DNA of 64,000 bases from Bedellia somnulentella. Lineage: Eukaryota > Arthropoda > Insecta > Lepidoptera > Bedelliidae. Where the stretch lies: assembly GCA_963576735.1 (NCBI GenBank), contig OY755176.1, positions 15,609,423-15,673,422 on the forward strand, given 5' to 3'. Positions 1 through 11,838 of the stretch are shown here, one piece after another. A program made the position numbers and the translations under genes. Within the stretch, counting starts at the first letter, position 1; the number at the start of each line of letters is the position of its first letter. Below the pieces are notes generated by a model. That model worked only from the letters and a program-made list of their open reading frames with translations. It did no database searches and was not told the DNA's origin.

Positions 1-96
1 TTGCAAAAATTACGGGTTCAAGTTCTTGAATTTATTATGTATATTGAGTTATACTTTATTTCATAATCGATTAATTTTCAATTCAAGATCAAATAG

Positions 97-420
97 AGAA
101 TGTACTCAAAACGGCAGGCGTCCACAGTCTAAAGAATAAAAGGGCATGCATTAAAGGATTGATGAATGTAGATGAATCTTGAGAGCTTTGCCAGAAGGCA
201 AGCACGAGCGCTATTTTATCGACACGATAACGGTTAGAATGAGATGGCAGTATACGATACTAAGTAAGTGCGTAAGATATGGCTGCTTTATCCCACGCGA
301 TAACTAGTTTAAACACCGCTCGTACTAGCCGGGCAGGATCCTACGACGACGTGGCGATCGATATTCTTTGCTTACCCCAATGGGAACTAATGGCGTGAGT
401 GAGTATATGTATGTTGCTTT
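97..420 (+). mobile_element. Family B LINE 3' end interrupted by a MITE
   Basis: The sequence matches the end of family B: a GGCAGGCGTCC start, a GGATTGATGAATGTAGATGA core, CCCCAATGGGAACTAA and a GTGAGTATATGTATG tail. It is split near 194/332 by about 135 bp of unrelated sequence that recurs at 13.4 kb. Confidence 0.75.
200..329. mobile_element. Short MITE-like element inside a LINE tail
   Basis: The segment runs from AGCACGAGCGCTATTTTATC to CGCTCGTACTAG. Its two ends form a short imperfect inverted repeat (AGCACGAGCG against AGTACGAGCG in reverse complement). A second copy lies at 13428-13557. Its empty site is predicted by the uninterrupted family B copies, which read TTTGCCAGGATCG across the junction. 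Confidence 0.65.
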
Positions 421-426
421 AAAAAT

Positions 427-475
427 AATGTAATAACACGCGATTAAAATATCCGAAAATCAATAGTTGTTTCAA
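427..475. repeat. Solo end of the fold-back element seen at 52-54 kb
   Basis: GTAATAACACGCGATTAAAA followed by TATCCGAAAATCAATAGTTG closely matches the outer end of the fold-back element that hosts the Transib-like insertion (53934-53991). Only this end is present here. Confidence 0.55.
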
Positions 476-1105
476 TTATATGTATGTTATTTTCAATAGT
501 TCTCCAAATTATAAATAGTAATTAATAGGGTACTAAGCAGCTTAAATCCTAGTAACAGAGTTTTAATACGTGTTTAATTTCGCTGACTGTACCACTTTTC
601 GGTTCCTGTAATGATGAATTATAGAGATACACAAAAGAAAGCGGCTTAAAGCTCAAGATCACAACCTAATTACAACGTGTTTAATCAATTTATGCAATAC
701 TTACTTAATAGAATCCCGTACATGGATTAGTAATGTGAAAGCTAATAAAACCAATTCAGTCTATAAATTTGATTTTGTTAGTTAGTTTCTAGTCTGATAA
801 AGTTTGATTAAACGAACTGACTAATTCTTCAAGTTTATCAATGTCATCTGTTCAATAATATTGCGCTAATAGTACAACATATTAATATTTTGGCGAAAGT
901 TATTTCATTACTTATTGCGAATCAAAAGTTTAATTCGATTACGGTAAGTGAATCGGCATTTTTTTCTGTAACTTAGTCTTGTATTCACAGATTTTGACCC
1001 AAATTACCAATGAGATGGAATAATATTTTTTATCGTCGTCACGAGAACTAGACGAGTCAAAGAGATTTGGATTTACAAAGCCGAGCCGCTATATTAAAAT
1101 TAATT
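476..1105. other. No recognised feature
   Basis: AT-rich sequence with no ORF, repeat end or structure I can support. Confidence 0.5.
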
Positions 1106-1282
1106 GTTTGTACGAATCTCACTGGTTTGGTACCGTTAAAATTGTTTCCTAAAACGAACGGTCCATAAGTCACGAGCAACGCTCCTCTTGACCTCTGCAA
1201 AGTTTTTGAAGACGGAAGAATAGACGATGTGACATTCACACGAGGTCTTGAACCAAATAAGTACAAGTTGAGTGTGTTTTAG
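1106..1282 (+). pseudogene. Possible decayed coding fragment of unknown origin
   Basis: One plus-strand frame reads protein-like for about 58 codons with a single internal stop: LTGLVPLKLFPKTNGP, stop, then NAPLDLCKVFEDGRIDD and FTRGLEPNKYKLSVF. The family is not recognised. It could be a remnant of a processed gene or of a transposon ORF, or chance. No splice sites were identified. Confidence 0.2.
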
Positions 1283-1519
1283 ATGTGGTGTTGAGATATA
1301 CTTAGGAAGAGTTACTAGGTCATTCACGATTGCTATTTGCTTTTGGTATAACCTGACGAAGGATGGTCACGCTCACGATATTGCTTAACATGGTAATGAG
1401 CACTTTCAATGTCACACGCTTCAATATATTTTTTAATTATAATAATCAAATTGTAGATTAATGAACATACATCCATTACAAGATTGCCGTATTTCGCCCC
1501 TATCGTCATTTTTGTACGA

Positions 1520-1672
1520 TTACACTGCCACATGACTTACAACTAAGCCATGCGGATGATAAATCAACCACACATATTACTTTAGAAAAAATGCATTGGT
1601 TCGGGCCCGGCTCAGGATTCGAACCCAGCCATCTGCATAGCGCTGGAGCTCCCCACTGACCTATCACGGTTG
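1520..1672 (-). mobile_element. Family C tRNA-derived SINE, 5' part, degenerate
   Basis: On the minus strand this reads from a tRNA-like head with a B-box-like GGGTTCGAATCC through GGGCCCGAACCAATGC and toward the CATGGCTTAGTTG block seen in full copies at 15.5, 16.2 and 20.1 kb. The 3' half is missing. Confidence 0.6.
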
Positions 1673-1800
1673 TTTAAATTAGAACCTAATAAGATCATTC
1701 TAACTATGTTAAGCATCTAATTTTGTTACAAGATTGTCTCTTCAGCATCAGCTGCACATCCACAAAATTAGCACTAAGCTACCTTAAATTCCAATTCCAA

Positions 1801-2417
1801 TGTATATGTCGTGGCCTGTATCGTAGATTTGAACACATCGTGAAATGATCGATCATTTCATGAAATAGTCACATTTCATGATGTGGCCAACTTAATATGA
1901 CCAGATCATAAAATCGTCATCGTGTCACGATTTTGTCATCCACGCTTGGCCAGATCGTAGAAATAGGGTGATCTGTGAAATGCGATACAAAATGTACGGT
2001 TTTTTAACATATTGCTCAGTTTTTTCGTAATTTGCAAAGTACTCGAGAACCTTTTCGTCGAAAACTCTTTTGTTATCACTTTCTTCCTGGCTTAATAGCG
2101 AATTATTAACTTTTTTACTGCGAGAAATAACACTTGACAGCGGCCGCCATCTTCACACATAAACAAAGCGTTTCAGCGCCTCTACCGGTAATTAATGTAC
2201 TACTTTACGATATGACCAAATAATCTTAACCATTTCATGAAGAGGCCGTGTGTTTAGTTGGCCATATCGAGAAACGATTTCTTATCATTGATCTGCCCAA
2301 ACCACATCACGATGTGGCCAATAAACAGTTGAACATTTCATGAAATACGACTATTTCATTAAATGATCGATCATTTCATGATGTGTTCAAATTTACGATA
2401 TGGCCACGACATATACA
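1801..2417. mobile_element. DNA transposon/MITE with ~100-bp imperfect terminal inverted repeats
   Basis: The ends are TGTATATGTCGTGGCC and GGCCACGACATATACA. Similarity between the arms extends about 100 bp inward through GAACACATC, TGAAATGATCGATCATTT and ATGAAATAGTC. The 617-bp body has no ORF of note and is full of short palindromes built on TTTCATGAAA and GGCCA. No convincing target duplication was seen, so the superfamily is unassigned. Confidence 0.7.
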
Positions 2418-2420
2418 ACA

Positions 2421-3715
2421 CAATATTCCTGAGAGATACATGAAGCTCTGGCAGCCCGTTATTTAAAACGTTGTTTAAATGTATAAGTACAATATTTAGT
2501 CTAATTAAAGGCACGCAATTACCTCATAATATTTGTACAGGCAAACACATTGTAATATTTCATTTTGTCGTAGAAGTAACCTTATTTAGTCACCCATTTA
2601 TGTCTATAAAAAGGTGCATACTAAATCAGAAAGACCTCTTTACGAGTGTGCAAAGAGGCCAAATATGGCTAAATTTAAAGCCAAAATTATGCAGATAACG
2701 TGCTAGCAGTTTTAAAGGCATGTATAACATTGCAACGTCTAATGCAGAAAGCCAAACCAGGCCACTGCAGCTTCGTCCCACTTGTGTTTTATTCATGTCA
2801 AGGTTCGAAGCTTTTTGCTTATTTTGGAAACGCCAACACGAGAGCTTTTAAGTTTCTTATTTTTAACTCGCTTTTGTTGATTTGTGGTGCTGTAAAATGA
2901 TAAGCTTTGCTGCTAATTAGCATTGTCGGCTTTTAGTTTATTAAGTTGTGTATTTTTTTTCGTATGAATTTATACGAAATTACCTGAAGCACTTACATAA
3001 TAGAATAATATCAGAATATCGCGATTTTTCTGTAATGCTTCCTACATAATAATATAAACTACTGCAGCATTGAGTACCGAATATCGTCGAATAAAACATA
3101 CTCTACAAAATTCGTTTAAATAAAAGTCGTTTTTCTGTGATTTTCTTACATTTCAATATAGTCTGTACCATAACTTCCTTAATTGGCGCTTAATTTGTGA
3201 ACTACTTGTCAATGGTAATTCATCAAAAAATCGTCAAAAGACCATAAGTAATTTACAAACACTTACTCGAAGTATTTTGTACTAAGAACTGGGAAAGATG
3301 ACAGAATAACTGATGTATGCGGCCAGCAGAAAAAAATACCATTAAGTAAATACGTCTAGAAGCATACGACTAAGATGATGATGATACATACATAGGAACA
3401 TACAGGTTGAGGCATCGTAAATTTTAGATGTTCTGTTTTTGTTATTAAGGTACATAAAAATGACACTGTTTAACATCACAAACACAAATAAGAAAAATTC
3501 ATGAATGATGCAATAAAAAAACACCAAGTTATAGGAGTACCTGAATGAAGAAGAAGAAGAAATAATGTTTATTTGGTAATTTACACAAGACAATGACAAA
3601 TATATATATAAAAAAGATCATTACCAAAAAGGCCTTCAACTCTCGTCATGTGATCTAATTAGCCTTATTATTATCCGTTCATAACTTTCTTTGTTTTATT
3701 ACAAATCATACTCAC
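2421..3715. other. Intron downstream of STOX exon 4; nothing recognised
   Basis: AT-rich sequence with short ORFs near 2.5-2.9 kb that show no recognisable product. It belongs to the intron after exon 4, because the next coding exon was not found here. Confidence 0.5.
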
Positions 3716-3903
3716 CCCCACAAATAACATCAGCCAAGTTGGTCTGCACGCACTGATGCGTGACGGCGCCGTCCCGGACGGTGGAGATCTCCCCGTACAG
3801 CTGGTGCAGCGCCTCCTCATCAGACATCAGCATGGTGCGCGGGGACGGGCTCTCGTCTCCGTTGTGGCGGCGGGAGGACGAGCGCGAGCGGGATCTTCGC
3901 CGT
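3716..3903 (-). CDS. ko: Storkhead-box protein, exon 4: basic linker and conserved TNLADVICGG block
   Basis: The exon is 188 bp, bounded on the minus strand by CTCTCTCCAG|ACGGCG and TGTGGGG|GTGAGT. It finishes the Glu codon of exon 3, then encodes an Arg/Ser-rich linker (RRRSRSRSSSRRHNGDESPS), the acidic stretch MSDEEALHQLYGEI and STVRDGAVTHQCVQTNLADV followed by ICG, ending in phase 1. The tidy phase agreement with exon 3 and the conserved, non-repetitive character support a real exon. I believe the second half is conserved in insect STOX/knockout proteins, but I could not check this. The gene must continue 5' on the + coordinates (below 3716); no further exon was recognised at 1-3715, so the remaining C-terminal exons probably lie outside the window. 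Confidence 0.88.
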
Positions 3904-4845
3904 CTGGAGAGAGAAGTGGGTTTAGTTGGGAAGTGTACAGAGGATAGTGTATTTGGTTTGGTTGTAAGGTTATTTTGAAGAGAGTTGTCTTTGGGAATCC
4001 ATATTTAGAGAGAGAAAGAATAGATGTTAATCTTATATTTTGTCAAATGCCCCCACTTTTCTTTAAAAATGTATTATGGATTACTTATTTATGACAGTAT
4101 GGGTATGACTCGGTACAATACATGTTTCAAAATCTTCTTGTCTGTTAACGAGAAGAAAGCAGATTTTGAGTGAACCCACATCGTTGAATTTACTAAGTAC
4201 TAAGGACTAGGAACACTTTGATATTACGTGTGTTCAGAAGATCTTACAAATTTATCTTTGGTACCTATTTACGGTGTTAATTCTTCTTCGTTTCATAAAA
4301 CATTAGTATAAGGAATAACGATTTAGATTACAGCTCCAATTTCCAAGAAAATGATGGTATACTCGAAGGTCGCCAATTTAAAAACATCATTACGTTTTTC
4401 CTCTAAAGTTATATTTAATGATTGTGCAAGAAACTCATTGATTATATTTTGGAACAAAAAATAATGATCAAAGTGCGTTACTTCGCGGCTCGCTCGCCGC
4501 GTAATTAGCGTCAATATGTCACGGTGACGACGTATTGTAATCACGTGAGTATTTACTCGTGCTTTTTTAAGCGTATATACCTTTACATGGTAACGGCTTG
4601 AATGATAAAAAGTAAAAAGGTGTTGCCACGGCTTCTATTTTGGTAGGGGATCCAACTTCAAAGATCCTCTAATTCAATGCAATGTTTTTACTGAATGGAG
4701 TTGAGAAGTCCATCAAAACATCTAATTTGAAGTATTTAAACGTTCGTTCTTTATTCAACGCTATTAGTTCTCAAATTTATATATGCATCAAACTCTACGC
4801 AAACGTCGTATTAAATATATGAAAAAAAAAAACAAAAAGTGGTGG

Positions 4846-5093
4846 TGCCGTGTAGTGTCGGCTTAGAATAACACTACCCCATTTCTACCCGTGGGTGATC
4901 GTAAGAGACGACTAAGGGTATAGGGGCTTATTAAGTGATTTTTGGGCGATGTGGTTAGAGACCCGTCACCAAAAACATTTATTGTTACCATCTTTTTCCA
5001 ATCAACTTCCAAAAGTGGCTGAGGAATTTTTCATTCCAAAGCTCTGGCTACCCCGTTAAGGGATTTATAGCCGTGAGTATATGTATGTATGTA
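4846..5093 (+). mobile_element. Family A SINE-like element, full length
   Basis: It begins TGCCGTGTAGTGTCGGCTTA and ends in GCCGTGAGTATATGTATG repeats, the standard limits of this ~248-bp family. The family has no ORF. Its fixed 5' start in many copies suggests a SINE rather than a 5'-truncated LINE. Confidence 0.85.
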
Positions 5094-5423
5094 AAACAAA
5101 ACTTTTTGAAATGTTTGTTTCGTATTGATTGCTTAGCAAACATGTCGAAGTACGAATACATTCTGTAAAAATGAATAAACATGCTTAATAATGTTTATTC
5201 AAATAATTCACATGAATCTGCGATACCAAACTTTATGTAGCAATAAATTGATTGAATTGACCTTATAGTTTTGAAAGCACACCCACGAGATTCGTTCAAA
5301 AAATTAACACTTTGGAAACGATTGAAATAAACTTACAAAATATTTCAAAGCTGTTAATTGTTTTGCTGCTACAACATTGATTCTTTAGTGTACTTATATA
5401 CAAAATATTATACTTTACATATA

Positions 5424-5605
5424 AAATGTGCTCAAAAAGGCAGGTGTCCGAAGTACGAAGAATAAAAGAGCATGTATGAAAAGATTGATGGATGTGAATG
5501 AAGCTAGAGAGGTTTGCCAGGATCGTACGAAGTGGCGATCGATAGTCTCTGCCTACCCCAATGGGTACTAACGGCGTGAGAATATGTATGTATGTATGTA
5601 TGTAT
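5424..5605 (+). mobile_element. Family B LINE 3' end
   Basis: It encodes the end of a non-LTR retrotransposon ORF (CMKRLMDVNEAREVCQDRTK then WRSIVSAYPNG and a stop), followed by a short 3' tail and (GTAT)n. The copy is strongly 5'-truncated. Confidence 0.75.
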
Positions 5606-5970
5606 ATAAAATAAAACAAATTTGAAGTGGCAGTTATTCACTGAAAAGGGAGCAAGCTGTTTTATCGTAGTTATTATTATTATATTTGAAAACAGATCTA
5701 AATATTTTTCTTTACTCCTACGAGAGCGTAATCGTATTTTTATATGACATCACTGAATTATGAAAATTTCCAACGTGTTGATTAAAACAATCTGTATACA
5801 GGACCATACTAGAATAATATATCTGACTTTATTTTCTTAGTTTTAAGCATATTTTCAATATATAGATCTAGAGTAGCGACATTATCACATTATTAGATTA
5901 TAATATTCACACTAATATAGTAATCAAAACGTAATTGCATGTTATGTAATGTACTACAGCTTATAAAATC

Positions 5971-6212
5971 ATACATATACTCACGGCTATAAATCCCTAA
6001 AAGGGGTAGCCAGAGCTGAGAAATTATAAATTCCTCAGCCACTTTTGGAAGTTGAGTGGGGAAAAGATGGTAGAATAAAGGTTGTTGGTGATGGGTCTCC
6101 AGCCGCATCGCCCAAAAATCCCTTAAAAAGCCCCAAGTCCGTTAGTCGCCTCTTACGTTCACCCACCGGAAGAAAAGGGGTAGTGCTATTCTAAGCCGAC
6201 ACTATACAGCAA
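5971..6212 (-). mobile_element. Family A SINE-like element
   Basis: Near-full copy running on the + strand from the CATATACTCACGGCTATAAA tail to CCGACACTATACAGC. Confidence 0.85.
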
Positions 6213-6732
6213 CCTAGTTAATCAAAACCTAGTCACTAAGAAACCAAACGCGTTCACATGTCTCTAGTTCCAAACTTATCTTTCCGTCCATCACATCCTG
6301 TATAAAATAAAGCAACAGTAAAAACAATAAAGCATTCGACGACCTCAACTGTTACGTCTAGTTAATGACACCCATGTTTTGGTTTACGGTCTTGAACTGG
6401 CGAATGCAAATTCGGTACCAAAAGCAACTTGTTACTCATCACACCATATGAGATTCATCAGAATGCAAAGGACGTGAGTGGAATGAGTGAATGCATAACT
6501 GGTTTCGTCCAGACGGGCTTACGAAAATGGTATCGGTGAATCATCGGTGCAGATTTTATAGCTTGTGCTGATAGATTTAACAAGGATTTTTGGTTTGGAA
6601 CTAATTAATGCCTGCAGTTTTCAAGTTTAGTCAAGAGATTCAGATTTTGGCCTCATATGACTCCTGCTGCATGATTCAGGGTAGTAAAAATTATAGGCAA
6701 GACACAGGTAATGATTTCCAGTTATTTAACTT

Positions 6733-6898
6733 CTAAGGGATTTTCGGGCGATACGGTTGGAGACCCATCACCAACAACATTTATTTTGCCATCTTTTTTC
6801 CACTCGTACAAAGTGGCTGAGGAATTCCTAATTCCTTAGCTCTGGCTACCCCTTTTAGGGATTTATAGCCGTGAGTTATGAGTATATGTATGAATGTA
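6733..6898 (+). mobile_element. Family A, 5'-truncated copy
   Basis: It starts inside the family at AAGGGATTTTCGGGCGAT and continues to the GCCGTGAG tail. It lies back to back with a family B end at 6908-7017, tail to tail. Confidence 0.7.
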
Positions 6899-6907
6899 TT
6901 TAAAGTA

Positions 6908-7017
6908 TTTACATACATACTTAAACTCACGCCATTATTTCCCATTGGGGTAGGCAGAGACAATTGATCGCCACTTTTTACGATCCTGGAAAACCTCTCT
7001 AGCTTCGTTTACATCCA
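6908..7017 (-). mobile_element. Family B LINE 3' end
   Basis: On the minus strand it encodes the terminal WRSI-like and YPNG-like end and carries the GTATG tail; its codons are partly decayed. Confidence 0.65.
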
Positions 7018-7314
7018 GTATGAGTAGTATTTAGTTTCCAGTATATAGTTGATGAGATAACAGCGTTGTTTTCAAATCATTTTTGACGTTCCGATATAAT
7101 GCCTGATTCTTATCACTTTCAAGAATTCTGTTATAAAGATCGTATATGCATTTTTATCTTAAGTTGGCTATTTTAAATTTCCAATGAAATAACGTTCTTG
7201 ATAAAAACGATCGTATTTCATACACAACAACAGCCGTATCATTTCTTTTACTTTATAGGGACGTTACGAAAATGATTCAACAATAAATTTACTACAATAG
7301 AATTAACGATATTT

Positions 7315-7420
7315 AAAAGGCAGGATTCTAAAGTTTAAAATTAAAAGGGTTTTGAAAAGATTGAAGAACGTCGACGAAGCTTTAACAAGAATCGTACAAA
7401 GTAGCAATTGATAGTAGTGA
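7315..7420 (+). mobile_element. Family B LINE end, degenerate
   Basis: It retains AAAAGGCAGG, GAAAAGATTGAAGAACGTCG and ATCGTACAAAGTAGCAATTG at the expected spacing, but has lost the tail. It ends about 50 bp from the donor side of STOX exon 3. Confidence 0.5.
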
Positions 7421-7468
7421 CAAGTGGCAGTAAATAGAACTATAACTTTCTTATACAACAATACTTAC

Positions 7469-7629
7469 TCTGGAGTAACAATAAAAAATCCTCTGGATGT
7501 CTGGTATATCTTCCTGTCCTGCATCAGCTGCGCCAAGGTATCGTACACGACGTCCTGCGACGGGGTTTGCATGGATGGGAACTTGGATGACAGCGACGTT
7601 CGTAGACTTTCCAGCGTGGCTGATTGACC
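7469..7629 (-). CDS. ko: Storkhead-box protein, exon 3: winged-helix core
   Basis: The exon is 161 bp, bounded on the minus strand by TTTCCAG|GGTCAA and CCAGA|GTAAGT. It encodes 53 residues plus two bases. The peptide includes SLRTSLSSKFPSM, then PSQDVVYDTLAQLMQDRKIY and GFFIVTPE. In the STOX family this is the recognition-helix and wing part of the Storkhead-box winged helix, a DNA-binding fold; human STOX1 has P-S-E-D-I-L-Y-x-TL and RKIYHTGEGYFIVTP here. This is the strongest single match in the window. Exon 2 ends in phase 0 and this exon starts in phase 0. Its last two bases (GA) plus A of the next exon give Glu. Confidence 0.93.
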
Positions 7630-8042
7630 CTGGAAATAAACGGAATTTATTGAAGTCTGAGGGGTGAATAAAGGTAATGATATAAGTATATACTAGGTGA
7701 ATAATGAAAACATCTATAATTTCTCTCTCTAAAAAAATAAATAAGATGGACCTCCTTCCCTATCAAAAGTATAAAAAAAAAATTATGTCCTGGAGCCTGT
7801 GGCGGATAACTAGTGAGAAATATACGCTGAACTTAGTTAAGTAAAACTGAGCCAGATATTAAACTGGTTTGAAAAACTTTGTCACAGCCATAAACTATCA
7901 TAAATATTAAGTCATATTCATAAAACTTCAGAAGTATGCAGATAGGCAAGGACCTTATTTGGGCGGACAGCAAATGGAAAGATAGTTGAATTGAGGGTTG
8001 CTAATTATTTTTCTAACCATATCCAGCAATAATAAAAATAAT

Positions 8043-8294
8043 GCTGTGTAGTGTCGGCTTAGAATAGCACTACCCCATCTCTTCCGGTGGGTGTTCGTAA
8101 GAGGCGACTAACGGTATTGGGGCCTTTAAGGGATTGTTGGGCGATGTGGTTGGAGACCCATCACCAACAACCTTTATTTTTACCATCTTTTCCCCACTCA
8201 CATTTCCAAAAGTGGCTGAGGAATTTCTAATTCCTTAGCTCTGGCTACCCCTTCTACGGATTTATAGCCGTGAGTATATGTATGTATGTATGTA
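8043..8294 (+). mobile_element. Family A SINE-like element, full length
   Basis: Complete copy from GCTGTGTAGTGTCGGCTTAG to a (TATG)n tail. Confidence 0.85.
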
Positions 8295-8452
8295 ATAAAA
8301 ATAAGTAAACCTGGATCCCTACATCAAAACATCTATTAAGTTGTTATTCCTAGCTGGCATTAATGGCAGTAAAAGAAGAAACAACATACTGTTTTTATCG
8401 ACTTCAATTTCAAATGTAGCCTTAAATGTTATAAGCATGAGATCCTAATAGT

Positions 8453-8691
8453 GCCGTGTAGTGTTGGTTTAGAATTCTGCCTACGGGTTCCGTAAGAGGC
8501 GACTAACGGTATGGGACTATTTTAAGTGGTTTTTGGGCGTTGCGGTTGGAGACCCGTCACCAACGATACTTTATCTCTACCATCTTGACCCCTATCAACT
8601 TCCAAATGTGGCTATGGAGTTTCTACTTCTGTAGCTCTGGCTACCCCTTTTTTGGGATTTATGGCCGTGAGTATATATATGTATCCTAATA
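8453..8691 (+). mobile_element. Family A SINE-like element, subfamily with GCCGTGTAG start
   Basis: Near-full copy with a small deletion after the head. It lies only ~160 bp from the preceding copy in the same orientation. Confidence 0.75.
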
Positions 8692-9177
8692 GATTAATCA
8701 AAAACTCTATGACCATGATAATGACACAAAGAAACGATGATTCATGTCACGATAGCAATCGATTTAAATACAACAGGTTGTCAAAATAGAGATTTGAATA
8801 CAATTTTATCAGATCCATTTTGCAACCAACGGCCTTCGCGACAAAGAATGCAATACTTGAAATTAATACTTCAATAGTAAACCATGTTTATGAGATTATG
8901 AATATAAATTTGGATTGTTAAATCGTTTATCTTGCTTGTCCAAACTAGATTCCGAGATTTAACACCTGAATTGTAGCCCGTGGGCCATTAAGAACCTGTT
9001 GTGATTTACTTCGTCTTTATGTCCTCATTGCATTGCCTCTGTTAAAAGATTTACTTAACTATTCAAGTCCTTCTATTTCACTTTGATATTTTTGAACATT
9101 TTCAAGATAAGTTTTTACTGAATGCGGAATATTTACAGATTTTTTCAAAAATACTCTTACACTTAGTAACAAATGGG

Positions 9178-9308
9178 AAGAATTAAAGAACGTGCATGGA
9201 AAGATTGATGAATGTAGATGAAGCTGAGGAGGTTTGCCAGGATCGTACAAAGTTGCAATCGATAGTCTCTACATACCCCAATGGGGACTACCAGCGTGAG
9301 TATGTACT
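9178..9308 (+). mobile_element. Family B LINE 3' end
   Basis: It encodes MERLMNVDEAEEVCQDRTKL and ends with the CAGCGTGAGTATGTA tail. Confidence 0.7.
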
Positions 9309-10710
9309 AAGTAATAAAAACCTATTATTTTTTTACACATATAATTTTCATATATTTAAAAGAGTTAAGAAAATAAGAAGCCATAAATCTTAAAATTATG
9401 CAAAGAACTTTTTGTGAAAAATCATTGTACAATCAGGCGTTACGTAGAGATATTATCAGTAACATTTTATTCAGAATAATTCAAACAAGAACGAATACGT
9501 GCCTAACTCTAGTTCGATAGTTATTCAATCAGTACGTGTGTGTTAATGATTGTAATAAGAACAAGATCAAATGTAGGGCTCTGTAAATTCAAACGGCTTA
9601 CATTCTCACAGAGGAATTCAGCAGCAGACCTGTCTTGGACCGTGTACGTCTGTGACAATCGATTGCATAGTTGTATGGATTCAATTTCGAAACGAACATT
9701 CAATCCAAGCTTAGCTGGTTAAATTAGCATGCGAAATTAAACTGCATCTTATTTGATTAAGCCGGTATGCTCGACTGACCTTCGTTTGCAGGGGATGTGA
9801 ACAGAAAACGACCATGACGTTAGGAATTCCGTATAAGCTGACCACACAAGAGCATCGGAACAAGTTTTTGCGGTTTATTCGACATAGTCTGCAGTCATGG
9901 TCATTGCTAATAAAATATATTAATTTTAAATGTCGAAATACGGAAACGAGCTCGCGGAACTGTGATGCAAACACTATTCAGCTATTACGACATTTGTCCT
10001 TAGCAATTTGTGTGTGGTTAATTGTCATGTCGCCCTTAGCTCAAGTGTGTTAAGTGTGTTTGTAGTTAAACTTAAATATTTGCCAATGTTTTATAGCATT
10101 ATGTTTTTTTCGAGGTTATCTTACTACAAAGTGATATGAATTTATAAATAGGACAGAATATAACTTCATTAAGCTGAAGTCCATAATTAATAACAGTTAA
10201 ATAAAATGTAGATAAATGTTTCAAAAGCCAATTTATTTTAAAAAATCTTAACTTTTCGATAGCCATATATTAAAGTTATGATTAACTTTAATTAAAATAT
10301 AAAATAGTCATAAAAACGAATTTGGCCAAAAGTCATAAAATCTTGAAGTATCTGAAAACATGAACATTACATATAAAATGTTTTAACTTTTCAAAATAAC
10401 AAGTCATAAATCACAGCAACTTAGAGGTCATTTATTAATCACCTGATGTAAATTATTTAACAAAATTTGAACGCTGATAATGTAAAATGATATTTTAATG
10501 TTGTAATCTCCCTCCACTCCCATTCCCAAGAAATCACTTGTATTTTTGTATGCAAACTATATCTAAAATCAAGGATATCTTAATTGTAAACATAATATTA
10601 TTTAATTAAAATATACCGAATCGGATCGCGTATTCAAAGAACATAAAACGTGACATCCTTCTACCCCCTGCTTTCTATTTTCTAGCCTACTATATATACA
10701 ATATTCTAAT

Positions 10711-10961
10711 ACATACATACATACATATACTCACGGCTATATTTCCCTAGAAGGGGTAGCCAGAGCTAAGGAATTAGAAATTCCTCGGCCACTTTTGGAA
10801 GTTGAGTGGGGAAAATATGGTAAAAATAAAGGTTTTTAGTGATGGGTCTCCAACCGCATCGCCCAAAAATCCAATATAAAGCCCCGATACCCTTAGTCGC
10901 TTCTTACGACACCCGTGGGAAGAAAGGGGTAGCGACATTCTAAGCCGGCACTACACGGCAA
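10711..10961 (-). mobile_element. Family A SINE-like element, full length
   Basis: Complete minus-strand copy of the GCCGTGTAGTGCCGGCTTAG subfamily. Confidence 0.85.
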
Positions 10962-11838
10962 TAAATAATTATAATAATAACCACTAAAAGGATTTAAACA
11001 GAAGAATTGAAGTGAATCATATATTCACAGAACTAACTAATGTAAAGGTAAAGCTTTTAAGAGAGCAACGAGAAGTGATAGCTTTTAGTTCTCATGGTTC
11101 GACTATCAACCACTTCATTACGTTGAATGGTGCAATTCCCTCAAGTGCCCAGTTTGTTTAAACAATTCTACGAGGAAAGTAGACTAAACGACCGTTAAAT
11201 TTGATTGAATTGAGACCGTCTCATGGAAACTAGATTGTTTAAGTAAGTGCACTGTCATGCTCGTCAGATATATAAAAATTGACGTATTTGTTTACTTTCC
11301 AAACCTAATGGTTTCGTAGAAAAAGAAGAATGCTTCGCGTATTCGAATGGCGTTATAAGCAAAATATGGGTTACCCTGGAAACTGACCTATAAATACAAC
11401 ACAAAAACGCAGTCACACACATCCAGCCCTCAAAAATGGTTGTGGGCATAGGTACCCAAAAATCTCTTGGCCATAGTGTTAGTAACATCATACCAGCTTT
11501 AGCATCATTTAGACCACAAAAAGTGAGGACGTAGGTCGAATAGTGTTGTAGGCATGCCCATCTTGCGCATATGGGTGGATCTGCCCTTGCACACACCATT
11601 AGTTATTATTGAAAGAGGCAGAGTTGTGGATACTTCTACTTTTTAAATGAACGGAAAAAACTTGTACTTCTCTCATCAAATTAATCACGGCAACATGCTT
11701 ATCCAATGTATCATCTATAACCTACTGTTATAAGTTTTCCAAGATGGAAGGAAATTTCCCAAAAAATCACCTTTTACTTTTTTTTATAGCAACTGTAAAA
11801 AATATAGTTCTTAAACAAACAAATAAAGTTCTTATTAC

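Larger units (their letters stand above)
3904..7468 (-). other. Intron between STOX exons 3 and 4
   Basis: This 3.6-kb intron is inferred from phase-matched flanking splice sites. It contains three family A copies and three family B LINE ends. I see nothing in 3904-4845 apart from AT-rich sequence. Confidence 0.85.
7630..11838 (-). other. Intron between STOX exons 2 and 3
   Basis: This 4.2-kb intron is inferred from the splice sites of its flanking exons. It holds three family A copies and one family B LINE end. The stretch 9310-10710 has no recognised element; its short ORFs near 9.5-10.05 kb overlap on both strands and look random. Confidence 0.85.

Noticed and set aside
5580..5615. GTAT microsatellites as independent features
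   Set aside because: Most (GTAT)n runs are the tails of families A and B and need no separate explanation.
11264..11599. 111-codon minus-strand ORF with hydrophobic stretches
   Set aside because: No recognisable family, no splice context, and it lies in the intron between STOX exons; both strands are open in pieces. Probably chance.
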